Shown here: positions 16,606 to 28,600 of the stretch, one piece after another
How the letters are laid out: each line of letters starts with the position of its first letter
How positions within the stretch are numbered: the stretch's first letter is position 1
DNA from: Pseudomonas sp. MPC6
Lineage (GTDB): Bacteria; Pseudomonadota; Gammaproteobacteria; Pseudomonadales; Pseudomonadaceae
NCBI RefSeq assembly: GCF_006094435.1
Contig: NZ_CP034783.1
Location: 3,499,001-3,563,000, forward strand
Length of the DNA: 64,000 bases
Direction of reading: 5' to 3'
The notes under the pieces: model-generated
What the model was told of the DNA's origin: nothing
The model's input: only the letters and a program-made list of their open reading frames with translations
Database searches by the model: none
Made by a program: the position numbers and the translations under genes

Positions 16606-19600
16606 TTACAACGTCAGGTTGCCCCGCTCCTCTTGCGTCAACTGCCCACGCGCACGCTCATCCAGAGTACCGGCGCCCAACACCTGCACCGGGCTGTTCG
16701 GGTTGTATACCGGCGTCGGCGCTCGACTTGCGCCATCACGGGTCGGCGCCAGTTGTTCAGCGCCGAAACCCAACACCTGCACGGTGAACACCGAGGCCTG
16801 GTTATGTCGCGCCGCGGCCTGCTGTTGACGCGACATATCCTCGGCCGCCTGGGTAGCGGACGTCGCGGCCGAACTGGCCGAAGTGATCGCACCGGTGTTC
16901 ACCGACGCCGTCACCGGTATCCCAGACGACTTGCCCTGCACCTGGATGTTCGCCGCGTTGACCACCCGCAAGGCGATGATGTTGATGTTGCCCGACACCC
17001 GAATCCCCGCCTCGCCCGCATCGATCGTACCCAGCGGCGCGATCAGATCGATATCCCCCGGTGGCACCTCGGCAATCGGATTGAGGGTGGCGATACCGGC
17101 GCCGGTGCTTGGCACCGTCGGCGACAATGTCACGTTGCCCCAGGTGTCGTAGACACGCTTGGGCGGCGTGAACACCACGGTGGTTTTCGAACCCCGGCCG
17201 GCGTTGATGTCGCCTTCGGCCGACCAGCCGAGAATGCCGCCGCCGAACGTGGTCATCACCCGGCTCTGCCCCAACAGAATACTGCCCTGGGAATACAGCT
17301 GGATATTGCCCTCGCCCTGAGTGACGACGCCGGAGGTGGACGGCGGCGCCGCACCTTCGACGCCGAACACCTGTCCCCCACCGGGGGTGAGCATCTGGAT
17401 GTCGCCACCAAACAGCGTCTTGACACCCGCGCCACCGTACAACGTGATGTCGCCGTCGTAGCGCAGGGTATTGCCCGCCACATCGGTAGTCGGGAACAGC
17501 GCGGCAATCGCGTTGCGGCCACGCAGATAACTGCCCTGACGCGGACCGCCCTCGTCGGCGTATTCCAGGCCCCCGGCACGCAACTCGGCGAAGTACACCT
17601 GGCGCGCGAATACCGCTTGCTCAGCACTCGGCAGTGCGGCATAGAACGCCCGGGCCTGCTCTTCGTTGCCGTTGAGGCCGTAACCCAGGGTCAGCCAGGC
17701 GCGCAGTTCTTCATCGTAGGTCTTGACCACCTTGCCCGGTTGCGCTGCCAGTGGCGTGCCGCTGACGGCTTGATTTTTCGGGTCCAGGTAACGGGCGATG
17801 AAGTGCGAATAATCCAGACCTTCGGCCCCTACGCCCGCCTGCAACACCAGGCTTGCACCCGGACGATTATCACCCGCGCGAACCGGCCCGATGCTGGTGA
17901 TGCTGGCGCGGTTTTCCATCTGGATGTTGCGTCCGGCGGTGATCTCCAGGGTGCCGGGGCCAGCGACGTCGAAGCTGCTGTAGATGATGTCGCGGCCGGC
18001 GGAGACGCGGGATACGTCGTTTGCGTTGTTGTGGATGAACAGGTTGCCGGTGGCGGTGATGGTGCCATTACCCATAGCATTTCCGAATACTTGCACTGGC
18101 TTGCCCAGGTACGTTCCCGAGGCAACGATATCGCGACCCGCTGACATCCATACCGGCCCGGCCCCTTCGTACCAGGTGCGTTGCGAAAGCGCGAAACTCA
18201 AGGTCTCGCCGGTACGAACACCGACCAGGTCGCCCGTTAGTGCGTAGAAACGCGCCGGCCCCTGCGTACCCATCAATCCTGAATAGCTGTCAGGGCCGAA
18301 GGCAAACAGTGGATAACGCTTGTTGTCCTCGGCCACCATCCCGTCGGCACCGCTGTTGGACATCAAATTTATGATCCTTGTGCCCGAGTAGGTGTAGCCA
18401 TTGAAAGCTGGAGCGAATGGCGTGGTGATAGAAAGCGGACTCGCACCCGACTGATTGATGGAATAGCCACCCGCGTAGATGGAATCACCTGCCAGCAATT
18501 CAAGCTGCCCGGCATTCGACGGTGCCAACAGCAACGAATAAGACGTACCCGGGAAGTTGTCCCCACCACCGTAATATCCAGCGGATGAACCGACGTAGAT
18601 AGAACCTTGTCCGGCTACCGCGCGCAGGATTGACGGCATTACGAATCGGTTATCCGTCGGCGAGGTATTACTGCCTCCCGGGATAACCGTGTTGACGTTC
18701 TCTGCCATCAACGTACTCGGAGTGAGGTTACCGCCCGCCGAAAACAGATCGATTGCCGTGTGATCCGTCCATAACGAGAACCCTGTCATACCACCCCCCG
18801 CATGCACCACACCATCAGGCGTCGTGAATGGCGTGGAGTTCTGCAACACCACCCGGCCAGGGTCCGCGGCGCCGCCCAGCACCAGATCACCGCGGGTATT
18901 GAGGCGCATGCCCGAATCTCCAGGGATCAACACCAGACCACCGCTGGCACTACTGGTGGTGGCAGTGAACGGATCGTAGCCTCGGGTTTCACGCTGGTCC
19001 TGAAATCCGGAGAAGTAGCCATACTGCAACTTGACCCCGCCCGCCGCGGACGCCGTCAGTTGTGCATCCCCCCGCAGGTTAATCAGCGCTCCCTGCAAAT
19101 CGTGTTGTGGTGTGCCGTACCCCGACGTGCCCGCCCTGGCCGCCAGTGAGGGGTTGAGTGTGCCGCCTACGCGGATGTCGATGTCGCCACCGCCGGTCAA
19201 TTGCACGCTACCGTCGCTGCCCACACGCCCGGTACTGCCAACGGCTACGATCAGGCCCTGGCTTCGCGGGTATTGATTCCTGGTGAAACCGTCTCCCATC
19301 GGCCTGAGCATGCCACCGTCCCCTCCTGCACGCAGGCTGATGTTACCGCCCCCCAACGTGCCGAACCCGGTGAACCCCACCAGAAAAGGTGCGGGATCTT
19401 TATCCGCTGCAAGAAAGGGTTGGCTGGCGTAGCTACCAAAATTGATCCACCACGCCGTCGGTACGTCGTTGTTGCCAGTACCCTGACGCCATAGCCAGTT
19501 ACCCACGGCAACGCTGGGAACTTGCTCGCGTGTCATCCCCAGGGTTGTGGTGTTGCGTCCAACAGCATCACCGGAAACAGAACCGCCCGCGTTGATCGTC

Positions 19601-22600
19601 AGGTTACCGCCCATCTGCGGGAACCAGGCTTGATACAGGCTATCGCTGCCGCCATCGACCCATTTTTCATAGTCGCTGCCGGCACTGCCCAGTACCGAGC
19701 CATCGTCCGACACTCGCCCGCGAGCCTGGTTATAACGAGGATCGATATTGCTGGACTGAGTGCCGGCGGTGTACACGCCGAAAGGTGAATCCATGCTCAG
19801 GTTGCCGGCGGCCATCAGGTCCAGATCGCCGGTGCCGCTTCGCAGTACGCTGAACATTTGGGTGTGGGCGTTGACGGTGGTGCCCGGTTTGTTCTCAACG
19901 CAAAGTGCCGGATCAATGATGATGCACCAGAGCTCTACGTCATCGACAGGTGAGTAGTCAGGCATGCCCATGTAATTGCCAGGCGCCCAAGTCCATTGAG
20001 CCATCGGTGCACACGCTGTAGCGTCAATGTCGCAAATAACCAGATACTCATCAGGGACAGGCTCGTACGGAGCAAACCCATAAACGTTGTCCACACTCCA
20101 TACCAGCTTCGCGGCCGTTTCGATCACTTTGAGACCGTAGTGAGTATCGGCCAGTCGCAAGTTACCCTCAGTGGTGACGGGCTTCACCGCTCGATTGTCA
20201 GCCGCATCCAGATCCGCCCCCGCTACCACTCGCATCGACCAGGACGCACTGCCCGATGGCAACATGCTCGCCACCGCCCAATTGCGCCCTTGCTGGGTGC
20301 CGCTCAGTGGGCGCAAGTCGATATACGCCGTACCATCCGCCAGCTTCACATCCGTCATGGATGGAATCAGCGAACCACGCAAAAGTGCCAGCGAACCGCT
20401 GAGCTTCACGCCCACCGTTGCGTTGTCGAAAAACGTACCCGGCAGTGGCACGCCTTTGGGCCACAGCATGCCTTGCATCGCGGTGGTCTTGTTCAGCCGC
20501 GTACCCGCGCCAAGAAGGCTGCCCGCTGGCAAGGTGACGTCGGCCCCCAGCAATGTGCCGGCGGCGTACAACAGATTACCCGTCGCGTCATGCACCGCCC
20601 CCGCCAATACCGTACCGGCGCTGAACGTGTACGTCTCGGCCAGCACGCCCTGAGTTGGCAACAGCGTGCCACTGGCCAGCGTCGCGGCCTGGATCGGCAA
20701 GTCGTAGTTCAAGGTGGCACCGATCGGGTATTGGGTACCGTCAGCGAGGGTCACACCCGCGCCCGGCACAACCAGGTCGCCGCCAAACGGCTGCACACCC
20801 GACACCAGTTTCCAGCCGGTGTCGTCCACGGTTTCCGGTGGTGGTGCAAAACCGTCGTTGATGCTGCCGTAGATATCCAGATTGCCGCCGGCACGGATCA
20901 CCAGGCTGCCGGACTCGCCGGAACCGTAGACCGAAGTCTTCTGGGTGTGCGGGTTGAGACTGGCGTAGCGGTAGCCGGACAAGTCCAGATCGCCTTGCAC
21001 GACCAGATCGCCGTCAGCGGTTTTGCTGGCAATTTCCACACCGGGGCGCAGGTGGAAGACGTCGGCGTAGGTGGCGTTGTTCAGACCGGCCAGTTTGCGT
21101 TGCAGCAAATCGGTGTTGGCCAGGGCCGCATTGATGAAGGCGTTGCTGTCGAGGTGAATGCCGTCCAGATAAGCCTGATCGATGACCTGATACGGACGAC
21201 CGCTGGCCGCCGGGTCGGTGCCGTCGGCGGCATCGATGTAGTGTCGCGTGGCGTTGAGCCCAATGGAGCGTGCGCCCTGAATGTCCAGCGCGCCACTGGC
21301 ATCGATGGCGATGTCACCGGTGCCAATGCGCGGGGCATTCAGTTCCAGCGTGCCGCGCAACTGACCGTCATGCTGACCCGGCAAACTGCCAGCGTCGACG
21401 TCCGTGCCATGCCGCAAATCGATCCGCGTACCGGAAGCCAGCGTCAGCATGCCATCGCCGGAATTGAGTTCGACCATGGCGCGGTTTGGTGCGTCGATGA
21501 TCTTGCCGTAACTGTCGAGCCGCAGCATGCGGCCATGGGCATCGAGCGCCGCGCTGCCGGCCACGGTCAGGCCGTTTTTGCCCGACAGGCGAATGCTGCC
21601 GACCCGCTCGCCGCTGGCGTCGATCAGGCCAACGACGGTGAGGCTGCCGTTGTCCACCGAGACATTGACTTCACCGGCCTTGAGCCCTTCGCCGATCACC
21701 AGGTTGCCCTGCTTGAGCTGGAAGCTGCGACTGCCGAACACCTGCCCGGCGTTCAAACGCTGGTTGAGCGCGGCGAATTCCCCGTTCAGATCACCGCTGC
21801 CGCCCAGATGCTGCGCACGGATGTCCACACCGCCCGCCTTGTACGGCACCCAGGTGCCGCCGGCGTCGTAATAGCCGCTGCTACTGCCGAGGATTTCCCC
21901 CTGCAGGTCTACCACCCCGGCGCCCGCCGCCAATGCCACGGCACTCAGGTTACCGGCCTGGTTGTTGACTGCCGACAGGTCGATGCGCGAGCCGGCGGCC
22001 TGGCGGATATTGCCGTTGCTGCTGTACAGGGCCACGTCGCCGCCCCAGCTATATTTCTTCACATCGTTGAACGGCAGCGTGCGCCCGGCCACGTCCAGAT
22101 AAGCGCCACTGGTCAGGGTCACATCATCTTCGGCCTTGACCGCCAGTTTGCCGCTGGCCAGCGCGATGCGACCGTCCAGCACCACGTTGCGTGCTTCGAG
22201 ATTCAATTCCGCGCCCAGTGCATCGGCTACGGCAGTGCGATCGCCGGTTGGCGACGTCAGGGTCAGGGTGTTGCCCGCTTTGAGCAGGTTGACCGAACCG
22301 CCTTCGCCGCTGAGCAACGGCGTGCGCAGGTTGAGGTTGCCACCGCTGTAGGCATACCCCTTGACCGGGTCGTAAGCGCCCTGCTGTTCGTAAACCGCCA
22401 GGCTGCCCTTGTGGTTAGCGGTGATGCGTTCACTGGCATTGAGGTTGACGTTGGCAAAACCCAGGGCCAAACGGTTGTTCTGATCCAGGCCATTGGGTTG
22501 TGGATTCGGACCGTAACCGAACTCGATGCGTTGCGCCTGAATATCCAGCGTTCCATGGCCAGTGCCTGCGCCGCCGTTGACGACTGCGCCCGGGTTCTGG

Positions 22601-25600
22601 GTTGCGCCGTTCCAGATCAGGTTCTTAGTGCGAATGGTCGCCACATCATTGCTATCGCCCAAGCCATAGATGGCGGGCGACACCAGGACCAGGTTTTCCA
22701 GACGGCTCTTGCCGGTCTGTGGATCCAGGGTGTCTAGGGTAACGCTGCCGATGAAGTTGAATGAATCACGGGTGGTCAGGCTCAGGGTTTCCAGCGCTGG
22801 CGCGCCGAACTGTGTGTCGCCTCGCAGAAGTCGGTCGAGGACGTTCTGGTTCAGAATCAGGCCCGCTCGCAAACGACTGCCCGCCGCGGCAAGTGCCTCG
22901 GCGCTACCGGCATTCACCGAGCCAACGGCCAGTGTCAGGTGCCTGGTGCCGAAGCGCACCGCTTCACCGAGCTCAAACTGGTTGTCGGTGGCCGCGCTAA
23001 TGCTGCCGTTGGAATAGAGCAATGAAGGGTTGATGCAACCCCGGTCCGGACAGGTACCGATCCGAATGCTACCGGCGCCCTCCATACCTGAGGGGGCCTC
23101 CGGCGCCAGCGTATTGGTCCAGCCGTTGGATACCATCAACAGGCTGGCTTTCCCAGGCTGATAGATGAAACCCGCCGTGGAGTCGTATGCCACATTACCG
23201 CGACCGAGGGTGTTGATGCCCGCCCCCGCCTCGACGGTGATGCCCTCAGCGATGCCGGAGGTCCACAGGGCAACTTCAGGTGCCGAGAGCATCGCCCCCT
23301 CACGCAGGGTAATGCGCTTGGCATCGCCTCTGAATTGAATGAAGTTGCCGCCCATGTCGTATTGCACATAGGGCGTTGCACCGATGGTCAAGCGACCGGC
23401 GCCTAGATTATTGAGGTCGTCGGCATGCAATGAAATGCCACCAAACCCCTGAGTACTGGAGGCCCCGGCCCCGAGAATCTCAATAGTCGTCGAGCCCTTC
23501 ACCACGGCGGTACCCAGCACACCGCCCTCGGCGGCTGCGAACAACGCCTTACCGTCGAAATCCAGGGCAATATCGCGCTCGCTTGGCTTCAACCAGAGCG
23601 TCAGCGATTTACCGTCCAGGGACGTCTGCCCCCGTGGCACGCTGCGACGCGCCGCGTCACTTTGGACGAATTGGTTGTAACTGGTTTCGTTGTACTGAGA
23701 ATAGCGGCGCAGCACATCCGCCGAGGTCAGGATGACCTGACTGGCGAGGCTGTCCCGCAGCCCGGTATTGGCAATCGACATCTGCCCGGCACTGGTCCAG
23801 GAGCCATTGCGCATTTTCAGCGCGCCATTGGCTGCGCTGGCCGTTGACTGACCATTGACTTCAACCCGGAAGGCGCCGGGCAGCAGAGCAAAAGTCGAAG
23901 GCAACAGCGTGTAAGTACCGGCCGCCAGACCCGGCACACCGGCGCCGATGGTGATCTGCTGACCAATGCGTGGGTCGCTGGCCCCCACCTCGCCGAGCAT
24001 CGGTGCATAGTTGCTTTGGTTGCCCGGGACGATGGCGTACACCGGATTGGTAGCCAGGCCCGGCAGGCTGAATGTGCCATCGGCGGCATTGCGCACCAGT
24101 GGATTGAGACGCGCATCGGTTGAACCGCCACGCCCGGAGACAAAGCCGACACCGCGCAAGTCACCCCCGCCTGACAGGTCGATCAGCGAGCCCGCTTGCG
24201 CGTTGACGTACTGCCCCATCAGCACCACACCGGTCATTTCGTTGGCAATCCCTTGCAAAATCACGGACTGACCGTTGTAGCGATAGTCTGTGCCATCGGT
24301 TGTGCCGCCATAAGGCATGACCAGGCCCGCACCACTGACCGACGTCACGCTACCCGGCAACAAATTGACTGCCCGGGTGCTGCCATAAAAATCAGAGCCC
24401 AAGCTGATCAAGCCCAATGGCGCACGGACGACCCCGCCCTGCTCGATGTTGCCTCCTGTAAATGCCAGCCTGCCAAACACCGAATAAGGCAGCGCTGCCG
24501 GCACCGATCCGTTGCTGCTGATCTTTAACGTACGATCGAGGTCCATGGAACCCTGGCCCTGATAACCGAAGCGCACTTCCGACCAGACCCTCGTGCCCGG
24601 ATAGATCTGGGCTGCGCGCAGGTGCAGGTCGCCCGCAGTCCACACAGAGGAACCTGCTTGCAGGTCCTGCTTACCCAGGAATCGCATGTCACCGCGGCTG
24701 TCGAGGGTCACCCGATCAAAACTACGGCGACTGACTGGCAAGTCCGGCCCGGAGAGTTGCTTGATCACTCCCGCCGTGCCAAACGACAGGTTGTTACCCA
24801 GGTCCAGCAGATCGGCACTGGCGTTGAATTGTGCGGCCGCCACCCGGTCCGTCGGATTGTTCAGCACTCTTGGACGAATGCCGACTTGTTCGTCGTAGAA
24901 ACCCGGGCCGGACAGGCGCATATAGGATGCCGCCAGATTGATGCGCGCGGCGTCTTTGGAACTTTCGGCCAACGACAACGAACCGGCGTAGAGGCTCAAG
25001 CTCTGGTTCATGTGCAGGTCGATATCACCGTCGAACGTGATGAAACCATTGCTGAACAGGCTCAGGCTGTCAAAACTGCCGCTCATCAGCTTGTCCGCGC
25101 TCAATCGGGCGGCACCATAGCGAAGGGCTCCGGCAGACTCGCCCGGCTGCAGTTCAGCGGGTAAAAGTTCACCGGCAGGCCCTTGGCCAATGATCATTTC
25201 CCTGGGCGAACGTACGTCGTTGCCTATCTGGTCCCCGCGATAGGCCGGCGTATCAAGGACAATTTCCAGACGTCCACCGGCTGCGCCGCTACCCCCCGCT
25301 GCGGCGTGCAGGTCGCCTTCGATAAACAAGCCGCTGTACGAACTCAAGGTAATTCGTCCGCCATCCCTGGCGACGCGAGTCTGCCCGGTTCCGGGAATAT
25401 CCAGCACGGCTTCGGCGCCTGAAGCCTCCAGGCGTGCTCCGGGCCGTACGATCACAAAGGCATCGGCCGACGTCGCAGTGGCCGCCTTGGCGTCGATTTC
25501 GCCGCCAATGATGATGCTGCCGCCCTTGCCCACCTGACCGTAGACCCGGCCCTGGGCATCGACCGCTGTGTTGGCACGCCCGGCGACATCCAGCACCGCG

Positions 25601-28600
25601 TGATCACCGATCCAGATCGAACGTGCGTGGGCCTTGGGATCGGCAAGCTGCGAAGCGTCGGCAGCAGCGTACTGTTGCTGACGAATGTCGATGGTACCGC
25701 CCCAGGCGTTGAGTTCACCGTCAACGGTGATCTGGCCGGCACTGCGCAGGTTAATGCGTTGACCGGGGTCGACACTGATGCGCGAGCCCTGGCCGATGGT
25801 CAAGGAACTGTTGGCCGGGTCTACCTGGTTGACTTGGCTGGTGCCCGCTTGCAGTGACAGGCTCGCGGCTGCGCGTTGGGTCAACACGCCCTTGACCGGG
25901 TCCTCCTGGAACAGGGTGGGTGTCCACAGCTGCAGCGCGTTCACCGGGTCGACGCCGCCGGGTTGGTCCGCTGCCGAGTCGGCGAAGCGGTAAACCGGCA
26001 TCGACACGTCGACAACCGCATCTTTTGCCACTTGCAGCGTCGTCAAGCCAATGACGTTGTAGGCGGAGAAACCCTTGTTGAACGTGTCCGCTGCCAGTTG
26101 CAGGGTGTGATCGGCAACAGGACCGTCGGCCGCGCCGATCAGCGCCTTGTTGGCCTGGATCTTCAGCGTGCCGCCGCCCGTGACGCCATAACCGCGCACT
26201 TGGCCGTCCATCACCAGTTGCGATTGACCCGGCACGCGCTCCGCGCTGGACTCGAGGGTAACGTCGCCGCCCTTGCCGCCACGGGTCTTGCCATTGGCCA
26301 GCACAGCGCCGCCGGACGACACGTCGATAACACTGCCACTGGCCAGGGTGATATCGCCGGTACTGCGGATCGACACCACGCCACCGTTTAGCCAGGCCGG
26401 GCTGTTGACGTCGGTCGGGTCGTTACGCAAGTTGGCCCAGACGCCACGGGTATCCAGGTGCACGCCTTGGTCTACGGTCACCCGCGACGGCGGCAGGCTG
26501 GCTACCGCCAGACCAGTACCCAGATTCAGGCTACCGGCGCGCGCGACAAGGTCGGCCTTGACTTGCACATCCTGGCCGAACAGGGAGATGTCGCCACCCG
26601 TATCGACGGTCACGGTTTCATTGACTTCAACCTGGTCCCTGGCCGCCACTTTCAACGCGCCAAGTCGGAAACCATTGAGCATATCGGTATCAAGAAACAG
26701 CTTGCCCTTGCGGGTATCGGACACCGCGCCGACCAGTCCCAGGTCATTGCCATCGGCGGGACGCTCGCCACCGATCTGCACCTGATCAAGCATGGCGAGG
26801 TGCTGATACACCAGGCCGTTGGTAGCGGCCGACCAGCTTGGTTCATAACTGCCGACGATCAACTGCGCCCGACGCGCCCTGGCAGTCTGCGCCTGGTCAT
26901 AACCATCGAGCCCCGCGCGAGGTGCCTGGATCTGGCGTTCGCCCTGGAACACTTCGCCCACCAACTGGCCATCGAGCACCGCGTTATGGGTAGCGATCAC
27001 CAGTTGCCCGGCATCGCGGCCGATGGTGTAGCCGGACTCGGCACGCCTGCTCGGAGCGATCAATGGGTTGAAGAAGTAGTTGGTCTGGCCCCAGCGTTCG
27101 CTGTGGTCCTCAAAACCCTGGTAGAGGCCCGTGTAGAGAATGTCCCCCGGCGCCCGCGACACGTCATACAAGCGCCCATCCGCGCCACGCAACCAGCTCT
27201 GGCGGATGAAACCGCTCTGTACATCCAGGGTGCCGCCGGACAGGTTGATCAACGAGCCCTTCTCGGTGACCACATCGTTGCCGCTGAAATTCACCGCGCC
27301 GCCCTGGGCCATCCACTCGCCGATGCTGTGACCCTGAGTGCCGAGGTAGCCGCCCACTTCCAACAGGCCACCCGCGGTGTACCAGCGATCGGTGGCATAG
27401 CCATGGGTGCCGGCGGGCACGAAGATCAACTCGCGCACATCGACCCACATGTCATTGTTGTTGAGCGCGCCGCTCTCGCGGTTGCCCGATGAATCGCGCT
27501 GCTCGTTGCCCTGCACGTTGATCTTGATGTTGTTGGCTTCCATCGCCACTTTGACGCCGAGTGCCCCCGACACATCGATCAGCGCGCCGTTGCGCACCAG
27601 GCTGCGCTGCCCCGCCGCCACCGCGACCTGCCCCCCGGTGGCGAGGGTGACCGAACCGCTCTGAAACTCGACGGTGCCGCCGCTGCCGATGTCGATGCGC
27701 GACTGATCACTGCGGATACGGTTGTTGCCATTCACCCCGGTCAGCGCGGCAGTGTGCTGGCTGTCCAGCGCGGTAAGGTCGCTGCTGTCGAGCAGGATCG
27801 CGCTGACGCCGTTCTGCCCGAGGGTGACGCTGCCCGTGGTGTCCGTGGCCGGGTTGAGCAAATGGAGGGTGCCACGGGTCGATACCGAGGTACTGGCCAG
27901 CAACACGCCGTTTTGCAGCACCTCATGGCCGGTCATCGTGATGTCGCCGGTGGAGGACTGGATCAAGCCTGTGTTGCTGACCTTGCCGGAACCCTCGGCC
28001 TTGAACCCCGGAATCACTTCGCTACCAAAGGTGGTGGAAAAACCGTTGCCTTCGGTGCCAGAACCCTTGCGAATGTAGAAACGGTCACCGGCGCCGAGCA
28101 CGGTCTGGCCCTTGGCGGTGCTGATGGAACCGGCGTTTTCCACTTCGTTGCCGAGCAGCAGAACGTAGCCACCGGAGTCGGTCGAAAGCGTCGGTTGATG
28201 GGTTTCGATCCGCGCACCGCGCTCCACCAGCACGTCGCCGACGGCATCGGTAAAGGTCGGCTGGCTGCCGGTGCTGTCGTAGTACAGGCCACGTTCGCGG
28301 AACTGGGTATCGCTGATATTCGTCGCAGCCGCCACCAGGTTGCGCACGTTGACCTGGCTGGTGCCGCTGAACACGATGCCGTTGCGGTTGATCAGCATCA
28401 CCGTGCCGTCGCCCTTGATCTGGCCCTGGATCTGGCTTGGCCGCGCGCTCGGGTCGTTGACGCGGTTGAGTGCCGCCCAGTTCGATTGCTGGGCGAACTC
28501 CACGGTGGTGTTGCGCCCGACGTTGAAGGTTTCCCAGTTGAGAATAGCCTTGTCGGCGGTCTGCTCGATCTTCACCGTGGTCTTGCCATCGGCCTGGGAC

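Noticed and set aside
19996..22737. 913-codon open frame on the plus strand inside tpsA
   Set aside because: It is antisense to the beta-helix repeats, contains no domain pattern, and its composition (Gln/Arg/His/Val rich) is what the complement of a GC-rich repeat gene gives.
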